Below, in pieces: positions 27,168 through 37,093 of a DNA stretch of 64,000 bases. The position numbers were made by a program, and so were the translations under genes. Numbering within the stretch: the first letter of the stretch is position 1; the number at the start of each line of letters is the position of its first letter. The DNA is taken from contig NZ_CP021106.3 of assembly GCF_000355765.4 (NCBI RefSeq), positions 2,823,137 through 2,887,136 on the forward strand. Reading direction: 5' to 3'. The stretch is from Nitrosospira lacus. GTDB taxonomy: Bacteria > Pseudomonadota > Gammaproteobacteria > Burkholderiales > Nitrosomonadaceae. Under the pieces are notes generated by a model, which worked only from the letters and a program-made list of their open reading frames with translations, ran no database searches and had not been told where the DNA came from.

Positions 27168-27255
27168 GGGTAACCCCATCGAACCAATGGCGAGCTGGAA
27201 CAAGTCCTCTGTAATGCGTGTTGCCAGCAAAGTTGAGTTTGCTTACCGCGTTTAT

Positions 27256-28158
27256 CTACGGACTAACCACCAGTACGTCGCATGGCGTTTCATAGAGCAC
27301 ATGTTTGGTGACGGACCCGAATAGCGTTTCGTCCAGCTCCGTTTCTCCGCGCTTGCCGATGACGATCAGGTCGGCACCGAGAGATTGTGCCTTGGCCCGA
27401 ATCATGTCAGGTGGAGCACCATACTCGATAATGGAATTGACGCGGGCATCGCCAGATGCGCAGTCGACGATAATATTTTCCATGGCGCAGCGGGCCCGGT
27501 TAAGAACATCGGCACGATAGAGTTCAATCGTTTCCGTTTTCAAGCCATTTTGCTGCATTTTTCGTTCAAGCGGCGCATCCACGGCATGCAGCACGTGAAT
27601 TGAGGCCTCTATCGGCGCTATTCCGGCGGGAATAACTTTCAATGCCATCTGTAGTGCCAGCCGTGAAGGATACGAGAAGTCCACCGGTACCAGTACGCGA
27701 TGGTATCGCTCCCCGGCCTCCTGTTTTACTATCAGTAATGGATGATGACCCTTGGTAAGGGTTTTTGATGCGGTCGTACCCAGAAAAAATTCCTGAAGAA
27801 AGCTTTCGCCCTGATCGCCGATCACGACCAGGTCGACTTGATGGGATTCAGCATAGTGATTGATTTCAACATGGGCTCTCCCGATCGCAACGTGATACCT
27901 GACGTCTATGCCCTCACCGGCCAGTATTTCAGCCTTCTTATGCAGTATTGCCGTGGCTTCATTGTAAAGTCGCTGCTCCGTTTCCAGCGGAGTGTCTGTC
28001 ATTAAATGCTTGAAGGCTTCAAGTGGAAGCGATGGAAGCACACGCAATAAATACAATACCGCCTTGTGCTCAACTGCCAGCTTGGCGGCGCGCCGCACTG
28101 CCTGATCTGCCCGGGAAGAAAAATCCGTGGCGGCGAGAATGCGTTGAATTTTTTCCAC
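27256..28158 (-). CDS. Tandem-domain universal stress protein
   Basis: A 300-aa protein with two UspA domains (about 1-148 and 150-300). The second has the full ATP-binding pattern G-K-R-G-x9-GS (IVIGKRGETELDETLFGSV); the first has the variant GDQGESFLQEFFLGTTAS. It heads the operon with ackA and xfp, whose spacing is 88 bases to the ackA start used here. A role in energy or redox stress is plausible from this context but not shown. Confidence 0.9.
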   Translation of the reverse strand: MEKIQRILAATDFSSRADQAVRRAAKLAVEHKAVLYLLRVLPSLPLEAFKHLMTDTPLETEQRLYNEATAILHKKAEILAGEGIDVRYHVAIGRAHVEINHYAESHQVDLVVIGDQGESFLQEFFLGTTASKTLTKGHHPLLIVKQEAGERYHRVLVPVDFSYPSRLALQMALKVIPAGIAPIEASIHVLHAVDAPLERKMQQNGLKTETIELYRADVLNRARCAMENIIVDCASGDARVNSIIEYGAPPDMIRAKAQSLGADLIVIGKRGETELDETLFGSVTKHVLYETPCDVLVVSP

Positions 28159-28523
28159 TGTACAGGTTCCTCACGGTAGTCATGGCATATTCCAAACAAA
28201 AACGTCCATTGCTCTCAGCGTCACCCTGACGAATTACAACTGATTATGCAATATATACGAAAGCAAGGAAACTCTTATGATACGCATCGAATTCGTCAAG
28301 GATGGCTCCTTCGGTGGCGATGATGGTGAATATTCCCTTTGAGCAGCAAGCCTGGCCGGCGAACAAAACGATATCATCCCGTTAACTCGCCACGTCAGGC
28401 AGACGTGCGCACATTACAAATTGCCCACAAGCCGTATATCGGTTATTTTCATAATACAGTCTGCCATTCGAATGAATCGATAGTGCTATACTCTCCGCTT
28501 CAACCCTATTCCAGGAGACCTTC
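28159..28523. other. Divergent intergenic region with a 21-codon frame
   Basis: No normal gene. A short frame at 28277-28342 (MIRIEFVKDGSFGGDDGEYSL) has CAAGGAA 7 to 8 bases before its ATG and may be a small peptide or a remnant. TATACT (28488-28493) is a candidate -10 for the gene at 28524. Confidence 0.35.
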
Positions 28524-29387
28524 ATGAAGAAAATATTGACCCTGCTCACCTTGGCCATTCTTAGCTTCGGATTGGCCGCCTTTGACGCTGAAGCAAGACG
28601 CTTTGGCGGGGGTAAAAGTATCGGCAAGCAACGCGAAGCGGTGAGTCCGCAAGCTGCACCCAAGCCGGGACAGGCGCCAACCGCCGCCCCCGCTGCAGCC
28701 GCAGGCGGCAATAAATGGATGGGGCCCCTGGCGGGTTTGGCCGCAGGCGGATTGCTGGCGGCACTTTTCATGGGCGGCGCATTTGAAGGTATCAACATGA
28801 TGGACGTGCTGATGCTGGCCGCGCTAATGGCCGCGGTGTTCTTTGTCGTGCGCATGCTGCGCAAGCCCCGGCAAGAACCGTCTACGCGTCCGATGCAGTA
28901 TTCGGGTATGGGAGCGAACGCCGGAAACACCCCTGTTCCTCCGGCTACCGCAGTGCCAGCAGTCTCCACGGCAGATGCAACCGCGCCTGCGCACGGCGGC
29001 ACAGCAAACATTCCGGCTGATTTTCAGGTGGAACCGTTTCTACGCAATGCCAAAACTTCGTTCATTCGCCTGCAAGCGGCCAATGATGCGCGTGACGTAA
29101 GTGATATCCGGGAATACACCACTCCCGAAATGTTTGCCGAAATAAGCATGCAGATCAATGAGCGCGGCGATGAACCCCAAAGAACCGAGGTCATGGCCAT
29201 CAACGCCGAATTACTTGAAGTCGTTACCGAGAAAGACCAGGCTATCGCCAGCGTCCGCTTCAATGGACAACTGCGTGAAGCTCCCGGAGGGTCACCGGAA
29301 ACGTTTGATGAAATCTGGCACGTTCAGAAGAACCTCAAGGACCCTGAATCCGTCTGGCTGCTGGCGGGAATTCAACAGGTTTCGTAG
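28524..29387 (+). CDS. TIM44-like domain membrane protein
   Basis: A 287-aa protein. Signal or first helix at residues 1-24, then an Ala/Pro-rich linker with ARRFGGGKSIGKQR, the usual start of bacterial Tim44-like proteins. Two helices (about 73-93 and 95-113) and a C-terminal Tim44 domain (VEPFLRNAKTSFIRLQAANDARD to the end). The E. coli lineage lacks it; its function in bacteria is not settled. AGGAGA precedes the ATG. Twelve bases separate it from ubiJ. Confidence 0.88.
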   Translation: MKKILTLLTLAILSFGLAAFDAEARRFGGGKSIGKQREAVSPQAAPKPGQAPTAAPAAAAGGNKWMGPLAGLAAGGLLAALFMGGAFEGINMMDVLMLAALMAAVFFVVRMLRKPRQEPSTRPMQYSGMGANAGNTPVPPATAVPAVSTADATAPAHGGTANIPADFQVEPFLRNAKTSFIRLQAANDARDVSDIREYTTPEMFAEISMQINERGDEPQRTEVMAINAELLEVVTEKDQAIASVRFNGQLREAPGGSPETFDEIWHVQKNLKDPESVWLLAGIQQVS

Positions 29388-29399
29388 ATTCTAGCGGCC

Positions 29400-30002
29400 A
29401 TGCTGGCATCCGTCGCGATAGTCCCGCTCAACCACTTGCTGCGTGGGGAAAGCTGGGCGCGCAAACGGTTGCAGCCCTGCGCGGGCAAGACTGCGCGTTT
29501 TCGCCTTCCGCCTTTCCTTAACCTCGCCCTGACCGTGCAAGCCAGCGGCGAGGTATCCACCGCCTCGAGCGGGACATTGGACGATACTGTCTTCACCGTT
29601 ACACCCCGTTTGCTGCCTCGCCTGCTTGCCCATGACGAGGATGCCTACCGTGAAATCCGGATTTCCGGCGATAGCGCATTCGCCGAAGAAATTCTCCATA
29701 TCGGAAAAAATCTGCATTGGGACATGGAACAGGATTTAAGCGGGGTAGTGGGTGATATCGTCGCGCACCGCGTAGTGCAGGCAGGCAATCATCTAATGCA
29801 TTGGCACACCGAGACCCTTCGCAATCTGTCTCAGACGCTCGTGGAATACTTGACGGAAGAGCAGCCACTATTGGCTAAACCCCTCGATATGCAAGAACTT
29901 AGTCAGGAAATAAATGCATTGTGGGACGATGCGTCACAATTGGAAGAGCGGGTAAAAGTACTGACGGCCGACAGGCTATCGGGTAACAGAACACCTCTAT
30001 AA
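29400..30002 (+). CDS. ubiJ: Ubiquinone biosynthesis accessory factor UbiJ
   Basis: A 200-aa SCP2-fold protein. With UbiK it forms a lipid-binding accessory factor of the soluble ubiquinone complex. The SCP2 domain covers about residues 15-120 (IRISGDSAFAEEILHIGKNLHWD is typical), followed by a predicted coiled coil to the end (ELSQEINALWDDASQLEERVKVL). Its place just before ubiB supports the call; ubiE is not in the window. Confidence 0.88.
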   Translation: MLASVAIVPLNHLLRGESWARKRLQPCAGKTARFRLPPFLNLALTVQASGEVSTASSGTLDDTVFTVTPRLLPRLLAHDEDAYREIRISGDSAFAEEILHIGKNLHWDMEQDLSGVVGDIVAHRVVQAGNHLMHWHTETLRNLSQTLVEYLTEEQPLLAKPLDMQELSQEINALWDDASQLEERVKVLTADRLSGNRTPL

Positions 30003-30108
30003 ACCTGAGAAGATTATTAAGGAACCACTTCGTAAAGCGCGTTGCGGACAAACGCAGGTCGCTTACTCAGAGGTTCTACCTGCGGATGAACTGGCGTTTC
30101 TGGAATAA

Positions 30109-31623
30109 ATGCGTTTCTTTCGTCTTCTCAAAATACTCGCGGTAGCATTTCGTTTCGGCCTTGATGAATTTTTTCTCGGCCATGAGCGGCTGCGTTTCCT
30201 GCGACCCGTTGTCAGGGTGGCCACATTCTGGCGACGGCTAGATAGGGCTCGTGGCGAACGCCTTCGTCTGGCGCTGGAAGCGCTGGGACCCATTTTTGTC
30301 AAATTCGGCCAAATGCTTTCCACCCGGCGCGATCTCCTGCCGCAGGATATTGCCGATGAACTGGCCAAGCTGCAAGATCAGGTTCCACCGTTTCCTTCCA
30401 GCCTCGCCCTTGCGACACTGGAACAGATCTATGGAAAGCCCGTCAACGAAGTCTTCCTGCTATTTGACGCGGAGCCGGTAGCCAGCGCGTCGATCGCCCA
30501 GGTTCATCTGGCTGTGCTGCAAGATGGCACGGAAGTCGCAGTAAAGGTGCTGCGCCCCGGTATCGCCCCGATAATCGCCCACGATGTGGCGTTGATGGAA
30601 ACCGGTGCGTGGCTGGTTGAAGCACTGTGGCCCGACGGCAAGCGATTGAAACCGCGCGAAGTGGTAAGCGAATTTTCCCGGCACCTGGAAGACGAGCTCG
30701 ATCTCATGCGCGAAGCCTCCAACTGCAGTCAGTTGCGGCGCAATTTTCTTGATTCTCCTCTGCTTCTGGTGCCGGAAGTTTATTGGGACTACTGCTATTC
30801 TGGCGTCATGGTGATGCAGCGCGTAAAAGGTACGCCCATTAGCCATGTGACCAAGTTGCGCGAGCAGGGAGTGGATATTCCGAGGCTCGCCCGTGTAGGT
30901 GTGGAAATCTTTTTTACGCAGGTGTTCCGTGATGGTTATTTCCATGCGGACATGCATCCCGGCAATATTTTCGTTGGCAGCGACGGCCGTTACATTGCGG
31001 TGGATTTCGGCATAATGGGAACGCTCACCGATGAGGACAAGAATTATCTTGCACAAAATTTCCTGGCATTTTTTCGTCGCGACTATAAACGCGTGGCGGA
31101 GGCGCATGTCGAGGCGGGATGGGCGCCAAAAGACACGCGGGTGGATGATTTTGAAACCGCGATCCGCGCCGTATGCGAGCCGATTTTTGACAAACCACTG
31201 AAAGAGATTTCCTTTAGCCGTGTGTTGCTGCGGCTGTTTCAGACCTCACGCCAGTTCAACGTTGAAATCCAGCCGCAACTGGTGATGTTACAAAAAACCC
31301 TACTGAATATCGAAGGGTTGGGACGCGACCTCGATCCCGATCTTGATCTTTGGACTACCGCAAAGCCATACCTGGAAAACTGGATGGCCGAGCAACTCGG
31401 TTGGCGCGGACTCACCCGCCGCTTGGGCAAAGAGGCATCAAGCTGGGCAGTAATGCTGCCGCAGTTCCCTCGTCTGCTTCATCATGCCTTGAGCGAAATC
31501 CGCACAAAGGAGCTCGAACAGAAAATGAGCGAGCTCGTATTGGAAAAGAAACGCCAGAATCGCTTGCTTTCCTTTCTTGTAATGTTACTTGCGGTAGCAA
31601 TGCTGTGGCACATATGGCAATAA
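30109..31623 (+). CDS. ubiB: Ubiquinone biosynthesis regulatory ATPase UbiB
   Basis: A 504-aa atypical kinase-like ATPase (ABC1/ADCK family) needed for ubiquinone synthesis at the membrane. The KxGQ signature ([15 protein letters not shown], about residue 64), the Ala-rich loop [11 protein letters not shown] (about 124-134), HADMHPGNI (catalytic loop) and VDFGIMGTL are all present. One C-terminal membrane helix (about 483-502). Follows ubiJ by 106 bases. Confidence 0.95.
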   Translation: MRFFRLLKILAVAFRFGLDEFFLGHERLRFLRPVVRVATFWRRLDRARGERLRLALEALGPIFVKFGQMLSTRRDLLPQDIADELAKLQDQVPPFPSSLALATLEQIYGKPVNEVFLLFDAEPVASASIAQVHLAVLQDGTEVAVKVLRPGIAPIIAHDVALMETGAWLVEALWPDGKRLKPREVVSEFSRHLEDELDLMREASNCSQLRRNFLDSPLLLVPEVYWDYCYSGVMVMQRVKGTPISHVTKLREQGVDIPRLARVGVEIFFTQVFRDGYFHADMHPGNIFVGSDGRYIAVDFGIMGTLTDEDKNYLAQNFLAFFRRDYKRVAEAHVEAGWAPKDTRVDDFETAIRAVCEPIFDKPLKEISFSRVLLRLFQTSRQFNVEIQPQLVMLQKTLLNIEGLGRDLDPDLDLWTTAKPYLENWMAEQLGWRGLTRRLGKEASSWAVMLPQFPRLLHHALSEIRTKELEQKMSELVLEKKRQNRLLSFLVMLLAVAMLWHIWQ

Positions 31624-31835
31624 GATTATAAGTCTTCGACCACCGTTTTCTCCCCCTATGGAGGAGGCAGAAACTCAGTCAGCAGGTCCCGTCGTCCCGC
31701 CGCAGGCAAGTCCGCCCCGCTTCCTTTCAGCTCAACGAGGCGCTCCTGTAAGTGCCACGTATGTACGGCGGCAGTCTCAAATGCGGCGATCTGAAAGAAT
31801 TTTGGTAAAATTCCCGATTTTTCATTGGCACGACT

Positions 31836-32921
31836 ATGTCGCTCCTGGAAATCCGTAATGTAACCCGGCGCTTTGGTAACTACACCGCTGTCGATAATGT
31901 CAGCATTAGCGTTGAAACAGGTGAGTTCTTCACGCTGCTGGGGCCATCGGGTTGCGGTAAAACCACGCTCTTGCGAATGATCGCCGGATTCGATCTTCCC
32001 GATTCCGGTCAAATTCTTCTGGATGGCAAGGATATGGTTGGCACGCCGCCGGAAAAACGCCCTGTCCATACCGTATTCCAAACCTATGCGTTGTTTCCGC
32101 ATATGACGGTAGTAGACAATATCGCATTTCCGCTCAAGATGGCGGGAAAAACACCGCAAGAAATAAAAACCAGAGTTGCGGACGCACTGGATAGCGTGCG
32201 TTTATCGAATTTCGGCGGCCGTTTTCCACACGAATTATCGGGCGGGCAGAAACAGCGCGTGGCATTCGCCAGAGGACTGGTCAATCGTCCCCGGCTACTG
32301 TTGCTGGACGAACCGTTGGGCGCACTGGATGCGAAATTGCGCGAGGAGATGCAGATCGAACTCATCAACCTGCAGAAGGAGGTGGGAGTGACCTTCGTTT
32401 TCGTTACCCACGCCCAGAATGAAGCCCTGGCATTGTCGCATCGCATCGCGGTGATGAATCGTGGCAATGTTGAACAAACTGACGAGCCCTCAAAAATCTA
32501 TGGTTTCCCAAGAAACCGTTTCGTGGCGGATTTCATCGGCAAGATCAGCATGATGAATGCACGGATTGTGGAAGCCACGCCGTCACACCTGAGGCTTAAT
32601 GCAGGGGAATTGGGGGAAGTGATAACTGCCGCTAAGGAAGGTGTAAAAGCGGGCGATGATGGCGTGATGGCGATTCGTCCCGAACAGGTTCGAATTTCCC
32701 ATCCTTCGGAAGAACCCCGGTTGAAGAACCATTTCCTCGGCAAAGTACATGATTTTCTGTATATCGGGGATGTCACAACCTATATCGTGGAACTCTCCAA
32801 TGGCACCTATATCGAGGCGTTGCTGCCCAATTCGTCACCGGGGCGCGCCACATTTTTCGAAGTTGGGGATGAAGTAGGCGTCTCATGGCGCCATGATGCG
32901 GGTATTTTCCTTAATGACTAA
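31836..32921 (+). CDS. potA: Polyamine ABC transporter, ATP-binding subunit
   Basis: A 361-aa ATPase: Walker A GPSGCGKT (about residues 36-43), signature LSGGQKQ, Walker B LLLLDEPLGALD and a C-terminal TOBE domain. It heads potABCD and powers uptake of spermidine or putrescine. The first residues are MSLLEIRNVTRRFGNYTAVD. The stop overlaps the potB start (ATGACTAA). Substrate (putrescine, spermidine or another) is inferred from gene order. Confidence 0.93.
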   Translation: MSLLEIRNVTRRFGNYTAVDNVSISVETGEFFTLLGPSGCGKTTLLRMIAGFDLPDSGQILLDGKDMVGTPPEKRPVHTVFQTYALFPHMTVVDNIAFPLKMAGKTPQEIKTRVADALDSVRLSNFGGRFPHELSGGQKQRVAFARGLVNRPRLLLLDEPLGALDAKLREEMQIELINLQKEVGVTFVFVTHAQNEALALSHRIAVMNRGNVEQTDEPSKIYGFPRNRFVADFIGKISMMNARIVEATPSHLRLNAGELGEVITAAKEGVKAGDDGVMAIRPEQVRISHPSEEPRLKNHFLGKVHDFLYIGDVTTYIVELSNGTYIEALLPNSSPGRATFFEVGDEVGVSWRHDAGIFLND

Positions 32922-33825
32922 GGAAACCCCGCGAGAAAGCCGCACCGCCAGATTTCTGGTGAGCGGACCGCCGCTATTGTTCCTTGTGGTTTTTTTTGTC
33001 GCGCCGAGCCTGATCATGATTCTCACCTCGTTCCGCTTTCCGGGCGAGTTTGGAGGCCTGGCGCCCATTGCCGCGCCTGCGGAAAAAATTTCCGGCGAAT
33101 ATGGCCTCACGTCCGAGGCTTATCAGTTCTTTTTCAGTGATATCCTGTATGCCAGAATTTTTCTCAAATCCTTCGGTGTTGCGCTTGCCACCACGCTGAT
33201 TTGCCTCATCATGGCCTATCCGCTGGCACTGCTGATCGCACGCAGCGAAAAGCGGTTCCGCAATCTGATGGTCCTGCTGGTGGTACTACCATTTGCCAGC
33301 AATTTCCTCATTCGCATTTATGCCTGGATGATCATTCTCGGACCGGAATCCGCGTTCAGCCATTTCGTTAATGCCTTCCTCGGCGCATTCGGTATCCCTC
33401 CAGTAACATTATTGTTCTCCCCATTCGCAGTATTGGTAGGTATGGTTTATGTACACCTGCCATTCATGATATTGCCCCTCTACACCAATCTCGAGAAACA
33501 CGACGCCTCCCTCCTGGATGCGGCGCAAGACCTTGGCGCCACCGGATGGCAACGCTTTTGGCGTGTTACATGGCCGCTATCCCTGCCGGGTGTATTTTCG
33601 GGTTCCGCGTTGGTATTCATTCCGGTGCTGGGCATGTTCGCGGTACCCGATATACTCGGTGGTACGGGAGACATCCTCATTGGCAATCTGATCAAGGATC
33701 AATTCCTCGGCACCCGGGACTGGCCTTTCGGTTCTGCGCTTTCAATCATGCTGACACTGGCGGTGCTATCCGTCGCGGGACTGGCGACATGGTTCGCGCG
33801 CGCTGCGACCGGACAGCGAGCCTAG
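32914..33825 (+). CDS. potB: Polyamine ABC transporter permease
   Basis: A 303-aa inner-membrane permease with six helices and the EAA-type loop (DAAQDLGATGWQRFWRVTWPLSLPG). ATG 32914 is used because it overlaps the potA stop; the frame is open from 32893. One base separates it from potC. Confidence 0.92.
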   Translation: MTKETPRESRTARFLVSGPPLLFLVVFFVAPSLIMILTSFRFPGEFGGLAPIAAPAEKISGEYGLTSEAYQFFFSDILYARIFLKSFGVALATTLICLIMAYPLALLIARSEKRFRNLMVLLVVLPFASNFLIRIYAWMIILGPESAFSHFVNAFLGAFGIPPVTLLFSPFAVLVGMVYVHLPFMILPLYTNLEKHDASLLDAAQDLGATGWQRFWRVTWPLSLPGVFSGSALVFIPVLGMFAVPDILGGTGDILIGNLIKDQFLGTRDWPFGSALSIMLTLAVLSVAGLATWFARAATGQRA

Positions 33826-33826
33826 C

Positions 33827-34633
33827 ATGAACCGGGGCAATATCTGGCTGTGGTTCGTGGCGGTGGTGATCTACGCCTTTCTTTATATTCCGCTCGCGAT
33901 CGTGGTGATATATTCATTCAACGATTCCAGGCTGAATGCCGAGTGGGTAGGCTTTACACTGTCCTGGTATCAAGCGCTGTTCAACAACACGGAAATGCTT
34001 ACCGCCGCGCGCAATTCGCTCATCATCGCGCTCAGCGCGAGTTTCAGCGCCACCGTGCTCGGCACGATGGCCGGCCTGGCGATACATCGGTACAAACTCA
34101 AGGTATTGCCGGTATTGGTATTCACCCCGGTGGCAATGCCCGAGATCCTGCTGGGCGTGTCGCTGCTGCTCTTCTTTTTGCAAGTCCTGAATATAACGCT
34201 CGGCATGATTTCCATCATCATCGCGCACACCACGTTTTGTATCGGCTTCGTCGCCATAATCGTACGGGCACGGCTTCAGGGCATGGATGAAAGCATCTTT
34301 GAGGCGGCACGCGATCTCGGCGCCTCCCGCTGGCAGACTTTTCGCTTGGTAACATTGCCGCTTATCATGCCGGCGGTGGTGGCAGGAGCCTTGATGTCAT
34401 TTACATTGTCCATTGATGATTTCGTCATCACTTTCTTTACCAAAGGCGTTGGTGAACCGATACTCCCCATCCAGATCTATACCATGATAAAGGTCGCGGT
34501 GACGCCGGAAGTGAACGCCATTTCCACACTGCTGATATTGCTCACACTATTCATGATCATCATCGCGGCCCGGCTGGAATCACGCGCCTCGTCGGGCGGA
34601 GTCAAAATGCCACGCGAAGCGGGAAAACAATGA
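33827..34633 (+). CDS. potC: Polyamine ABC transporter permease
   Basis: A 268-aa permease, partner of PotB. Six helices and the EAA loop EAARDLGASRWQTFRLVTLPLIMP. The end overlaps potD by four bases (ATGA). The family call is firm. Confidence 0.93.
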   Translation: MNRGNIWLWFVAVVIYAFLYIPLAIVVIYSFNDSRLNAEWVGFTLSWYQALFNNTEMLTAARNSLIIALSASFSATVLGTMAGLAIHRYKLKVLPVLVFTPVAMPEILLGVSLLLFFLQVLNITLGMISIIIAHTTFCIGFVAIIVRARLQGMDESIFEAARDLGASRWQTFRLVTLPLIMPAVVAGALMSFTLSIDDFVITFFTKGVGEPILPIQIYTMIKVAVTPEVNAISTLLILLTLFMIIIAARLESRASSGGVKMPREAGKQ

Positions 34634-35748
34634 ATTTGCGGCATTTGCTCACACTACCGCTGATATCGCTTTTACTGCTCGCGTGGCTGGTCCTATCCAC
34701 CGCGAGCTGCGCGAGACAGGATCAAAATACACCCAGCACGGCGGGAAATGTTCTTCATCTATTCAATTGGAATAATTATATTGCGTCGCAAACAATTGAA
34801 CGCTTCCAGGAACTATGCAACTGCAAGCTCGCACAGGATTATTATTCTGATAACGAGGAAATGCTGGCCAAGCTTGCAGCTGGTGCAACCGGCTATGACC
34901 TTATCGTCCCCACCGGCAACGCGATGGATACGCTTATTCGGCAGGGCGCGCTCAAGCCGCTGGACAAATCGCTACTGCCCAATCTCAAGAATATCAATCC
35001 CGCATATCTCGACACAGCTTTCGATCCCGGCAACAAGTATTCCGTTCCGTATGCTTATACGATTACCCTGCTTGGCTTCAATCAGGAAAAAATAAAGGAG
35101 CTCGGTCTGCCCACCGACACTTGGGCAATCATTTTTGAGCCGGAATACCTCGAAAGAATCAAGGGTCGCGTAACCGTACTCGATAGCCAGCGAGAATTGA
35201 TGGCGGCAGCGCTAAAATATTTAGGCTATTCGGTCAACGATACTGATGAGGCGCATTGGAAGGAAGCAGCAGACCTGATCGTGCGCGCGAAGCCTTACTG
35301 GGCGGCTTTCAGCAACACCAGCTATGTCAAAGAACTCGCAATAGGCAATCTGTGGGTAGCGCAAGGATATTCTAATGACATGTTTCAGGCGGCGCTTGAC
35401 GCCAGAAAGACGGCGCGGGAATTCACGATCACCTACTCAAGCCCAAAGGAGGGCGCGGTTCTGGCACTCGACAGCATGGTGCTGCATCGAAGCGGGAACC
35501 GCCCCGATCTCGCCCATCAATTCATTAATTTCATGCTGGACGGGAAGAACTCCGCCGATCTCACCAATCTCATAGGATCCGGCAACCCCAATACGAACGC
35601 GATGCAGTATGTCCGGCCCGAAATCGGGAGCAATAAGGCCATATTTCCAGACCCTGAATTACTCAGCCGGCTGGAAATGCTTCGGGATCTCGACCGCAGG
35701 CAACGCCGCCTGCTAAGCCGGTTATGGACCGAAATAAAGTTGAGATAG
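34630..35748 (+). CDS. potD: Polyamine-binding lipoprotein
   Basis: A 372-aa periplasmic binding protein, PotD/PotF type. The N-terminus is a lipoprotein signal (lipobox STASC, Cys at residue 27), then LHLFNWNNYIASQTIERFQE as in PotD. Membrane anchoring of the receptor differs from the free periplasmic PotD of E. coli. It closes the potABCD operon. Confidence 0.92.
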   Translation: MNLRHLLTLPLISLLLLAWLVLSTASCARQDQNTPSTAGNVLHLFNWNNYIASQTIERFQELCNCKLAQDYYSDNEEMLAKLAAGATGYDLIVPTGNAMDTLIRQGALKPLDKSLLPNLKNINPAYLDTAFDPGNKYSVPYAYTITLLGFNQEKIKELGLPTDTWAIIFEPEYLERIKGRVTVLDSQRELMAAALKYLGYSVNDTDEAHWKEAADLIVRAKPYWAAFSNTSYVKELAIGNLWVAQGYSNDMFQAALDARKTAREFTITYSSPKEGAVLALDSMVLHRSGNRPDLAHQFINFMLDGKNSADLTNLIGSGNPNTNAMQYVRPEIGSNKAIFPDPELLSRLEMLRDLDRRQRRLLSRLWTEIKLR

Positions 35749-35837
35749 CTGGCAACCCATGGGACTTAACCTGAAACGGGAAACTGATTGGGCGGGGACG
35801 GATTTGACGGTTTTGAAGGCCAATAGCCGTTGCCTTG

Positions 35838-35885
35838 GGCTGAAAAAGCCATGAAATATGGAACCGGCCGGATGCTTTTTCAGCC
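35838..35885. repeat. Perfect 12-bp inverted repeat downstream of potD
   Basis: GGCTGAAAAAGC (35838-35849) and GCTTTTTCAGCC (35874-35885) are exact complements with a 24-base spacer. It lies 90 bases after potD. Its long spacer is unusual for a terminator; it may be an operator or a decayed mobile repeat. Confidence 0.55.
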
Positions 35886-35901
35886 AATTTCCCCTGGCCC
35901 C

Positions 35902-35923
35902 GACAGGCTGTAAGAAGCCTGTC
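35902..35923. repeat. 7-bp hairpin GACAGGC / GCCTGTC
   Basis: A perfect 7-bp stem with an 8-base loop, just after the 12-bp inverted repeat. The same heptamer pair occurs at 13978-13996. It could be the terminator of potABCD, though no T-run follows. Confidence 0.35.
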
Positions 35924-36015
35924 CGTCACGCTTGGCGGATATGACGGGCTGCCATGGAAATACTCGTTCATTCCGGTATAATCCTTACTCATCCATTGCT
36001 AAAAAATATTTTTTT

Positions 36016-36327
36016 ATGAGCTACTATCAACGGCACGTATTTTTCTGCGTCAACCAGCGCGACGCAGGAGCGGTATGCTGTAACAATCATGGCGCCCAGG
36101 CAATGCGCGATTACGCCAAGGAGCGTGTCAAGACGCTCAGGCTCGACGGCAAGAGCAGAAGAGTGCGGATCAACAATGCGGGATGTCTTGACCGTTGCAA
36201 TGAGGGGCCGGTTATTGTGGTCTATCCTGAAGATGTCTGGTATACGTATGTGGATAAGGAAGACATCGACGAAATCATCGAGGAACATCTGAGAAACGGC
36301 CGCGTGGTCGAACGACTGAGAATCTGA
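36016..36327 (+). CDS. Thioredoxin-like [2Fe-2S] ferredoxin
   Basis: A 103-aa protein of the thioredoxin-fold ferredoxin family. It begins MSYYQRHVFFCVNQRD and carries the four cluster Cys: FFCVNQ and GAVCCNNHG at the front, NNAGCLDRCNEGP in the middle. ATG 36016 is chosen; the longer frame adds a non-conserved leader. It is a neighbour of an alpha/beta hydrolase four bases downstream and may share a transcript with it. Confidence 0.88.
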   Translation: MSYYQRHVFFCVNQRDAGAVCCNNHGAQAMRDYAKERVKTLRLDGKSRRVRINNAGCLDRCNEGPVIVVYPEDVWYTYVDKEDIDEIIEEHLRNGRVVERLRI

Positions 36328-36331
36328 CGCC

Positions 36332-37030
36332 GTGCAAATTACAGGACCGCTATCATTGTCGAATTCACGTCCCAAAAGGTTTTTTGTTGATGGCCCTGCG
36401 GGAAAGCTGGAAACAGTTCTGGCCGAGCCGGATATCGATCATCCGCGTGGGATAGCTGTCATTGCGCATCCTCATCCGCTGTATGGCGGAACGATGAACA
36501 ACAAGGTGGTTTATACCCTCTTCAAGGCTTTGCTCGAGTTGGGATTCATTGCGGTTAAATTCAATTTTCGCGGCGTGGAACAAAGCGAAGGTAATCGTTA
36601 CTCCGGTAACGGCGATGGGACAGGCGAAATTCAAGATGTGCTGGCGGTAGTCGAAACCACCCGGAATCAATCTACTTCCCCGTTCAATGGGTCCGCGCCA
36701 TTGGTGCTGGCTGGATTTTCCTTCGGCGGAGCCATCCAGGGGTATGCCGCCCAACAACTCAGGCCACAAAAATTGATCATGGTGGCGCCGTCGGTGGAAC
36801 GATTGAAGGTTCCTCCTCTTGCTCGTCCCGGCGCCCAACACGACAATGAATCCATCAGGGACATTCTCATCATTCAGGGTGACCAGGACGACGTGGTTCC
36901 TCTCCACACTGTTCTGGACTGGGCCGCTCCGCAGGAATTGCCGGTAGTCGTCATTCCGGGCGCCGAACATTTTTTTCATGGCCGGCTGCACATTCTCAAA
37001 CGCGTTGTTCAAGATTCGTGCCGACCCTGA
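36332..37030 (+). CDS. Alpha/beta hydrolase
   Basis: A 232-aa cytoplasmic hydrolase of the short-chain esterase type. It has HPHPLYGGTMNNKVV (oxyanion region), the nucleophile elbow GFSFGG (Ser near residue 130), and the late Asp and His in IQGDQDDVVP and PGAEHFFHGRL. The GTG start 4 bases after the ferredoxin stop suggests coupling. Substrate unknown. Confidence 0.88.
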   Translation: MQITGPLSLSNSRPKRFFVDGPAGKLETVLAEPDIDHPRGIAVIAHPHPLYGGTMNNKVVYTLFKALLELGFIAVKFNFRGVEQSEGNRYSGNGDGTGEIQDVLAVVETTRNQSTSPFNGSAPLVLAGFSFGGAIQGYAAQQLRPQKLIMVAPSVERLKVPPLARPGAQHDNESIRDILIIQGDQDDVVPLHTVLDWAAPQELPVVVIPGAEHFFHGRLHILKRVVQDSCRP

Positions 37031-37093
37031 GTGCCATCAAACTGGAGAGTTCGCAAGGACAGCTTGAAATCCTTGGTGCGAGCTGAAAGGGCG

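Noticed and set aside
31656-32159. 167-codon minus-strand frame overlapping potA
   Set aside because: Mostly antisense to potA; no start signal or domain.
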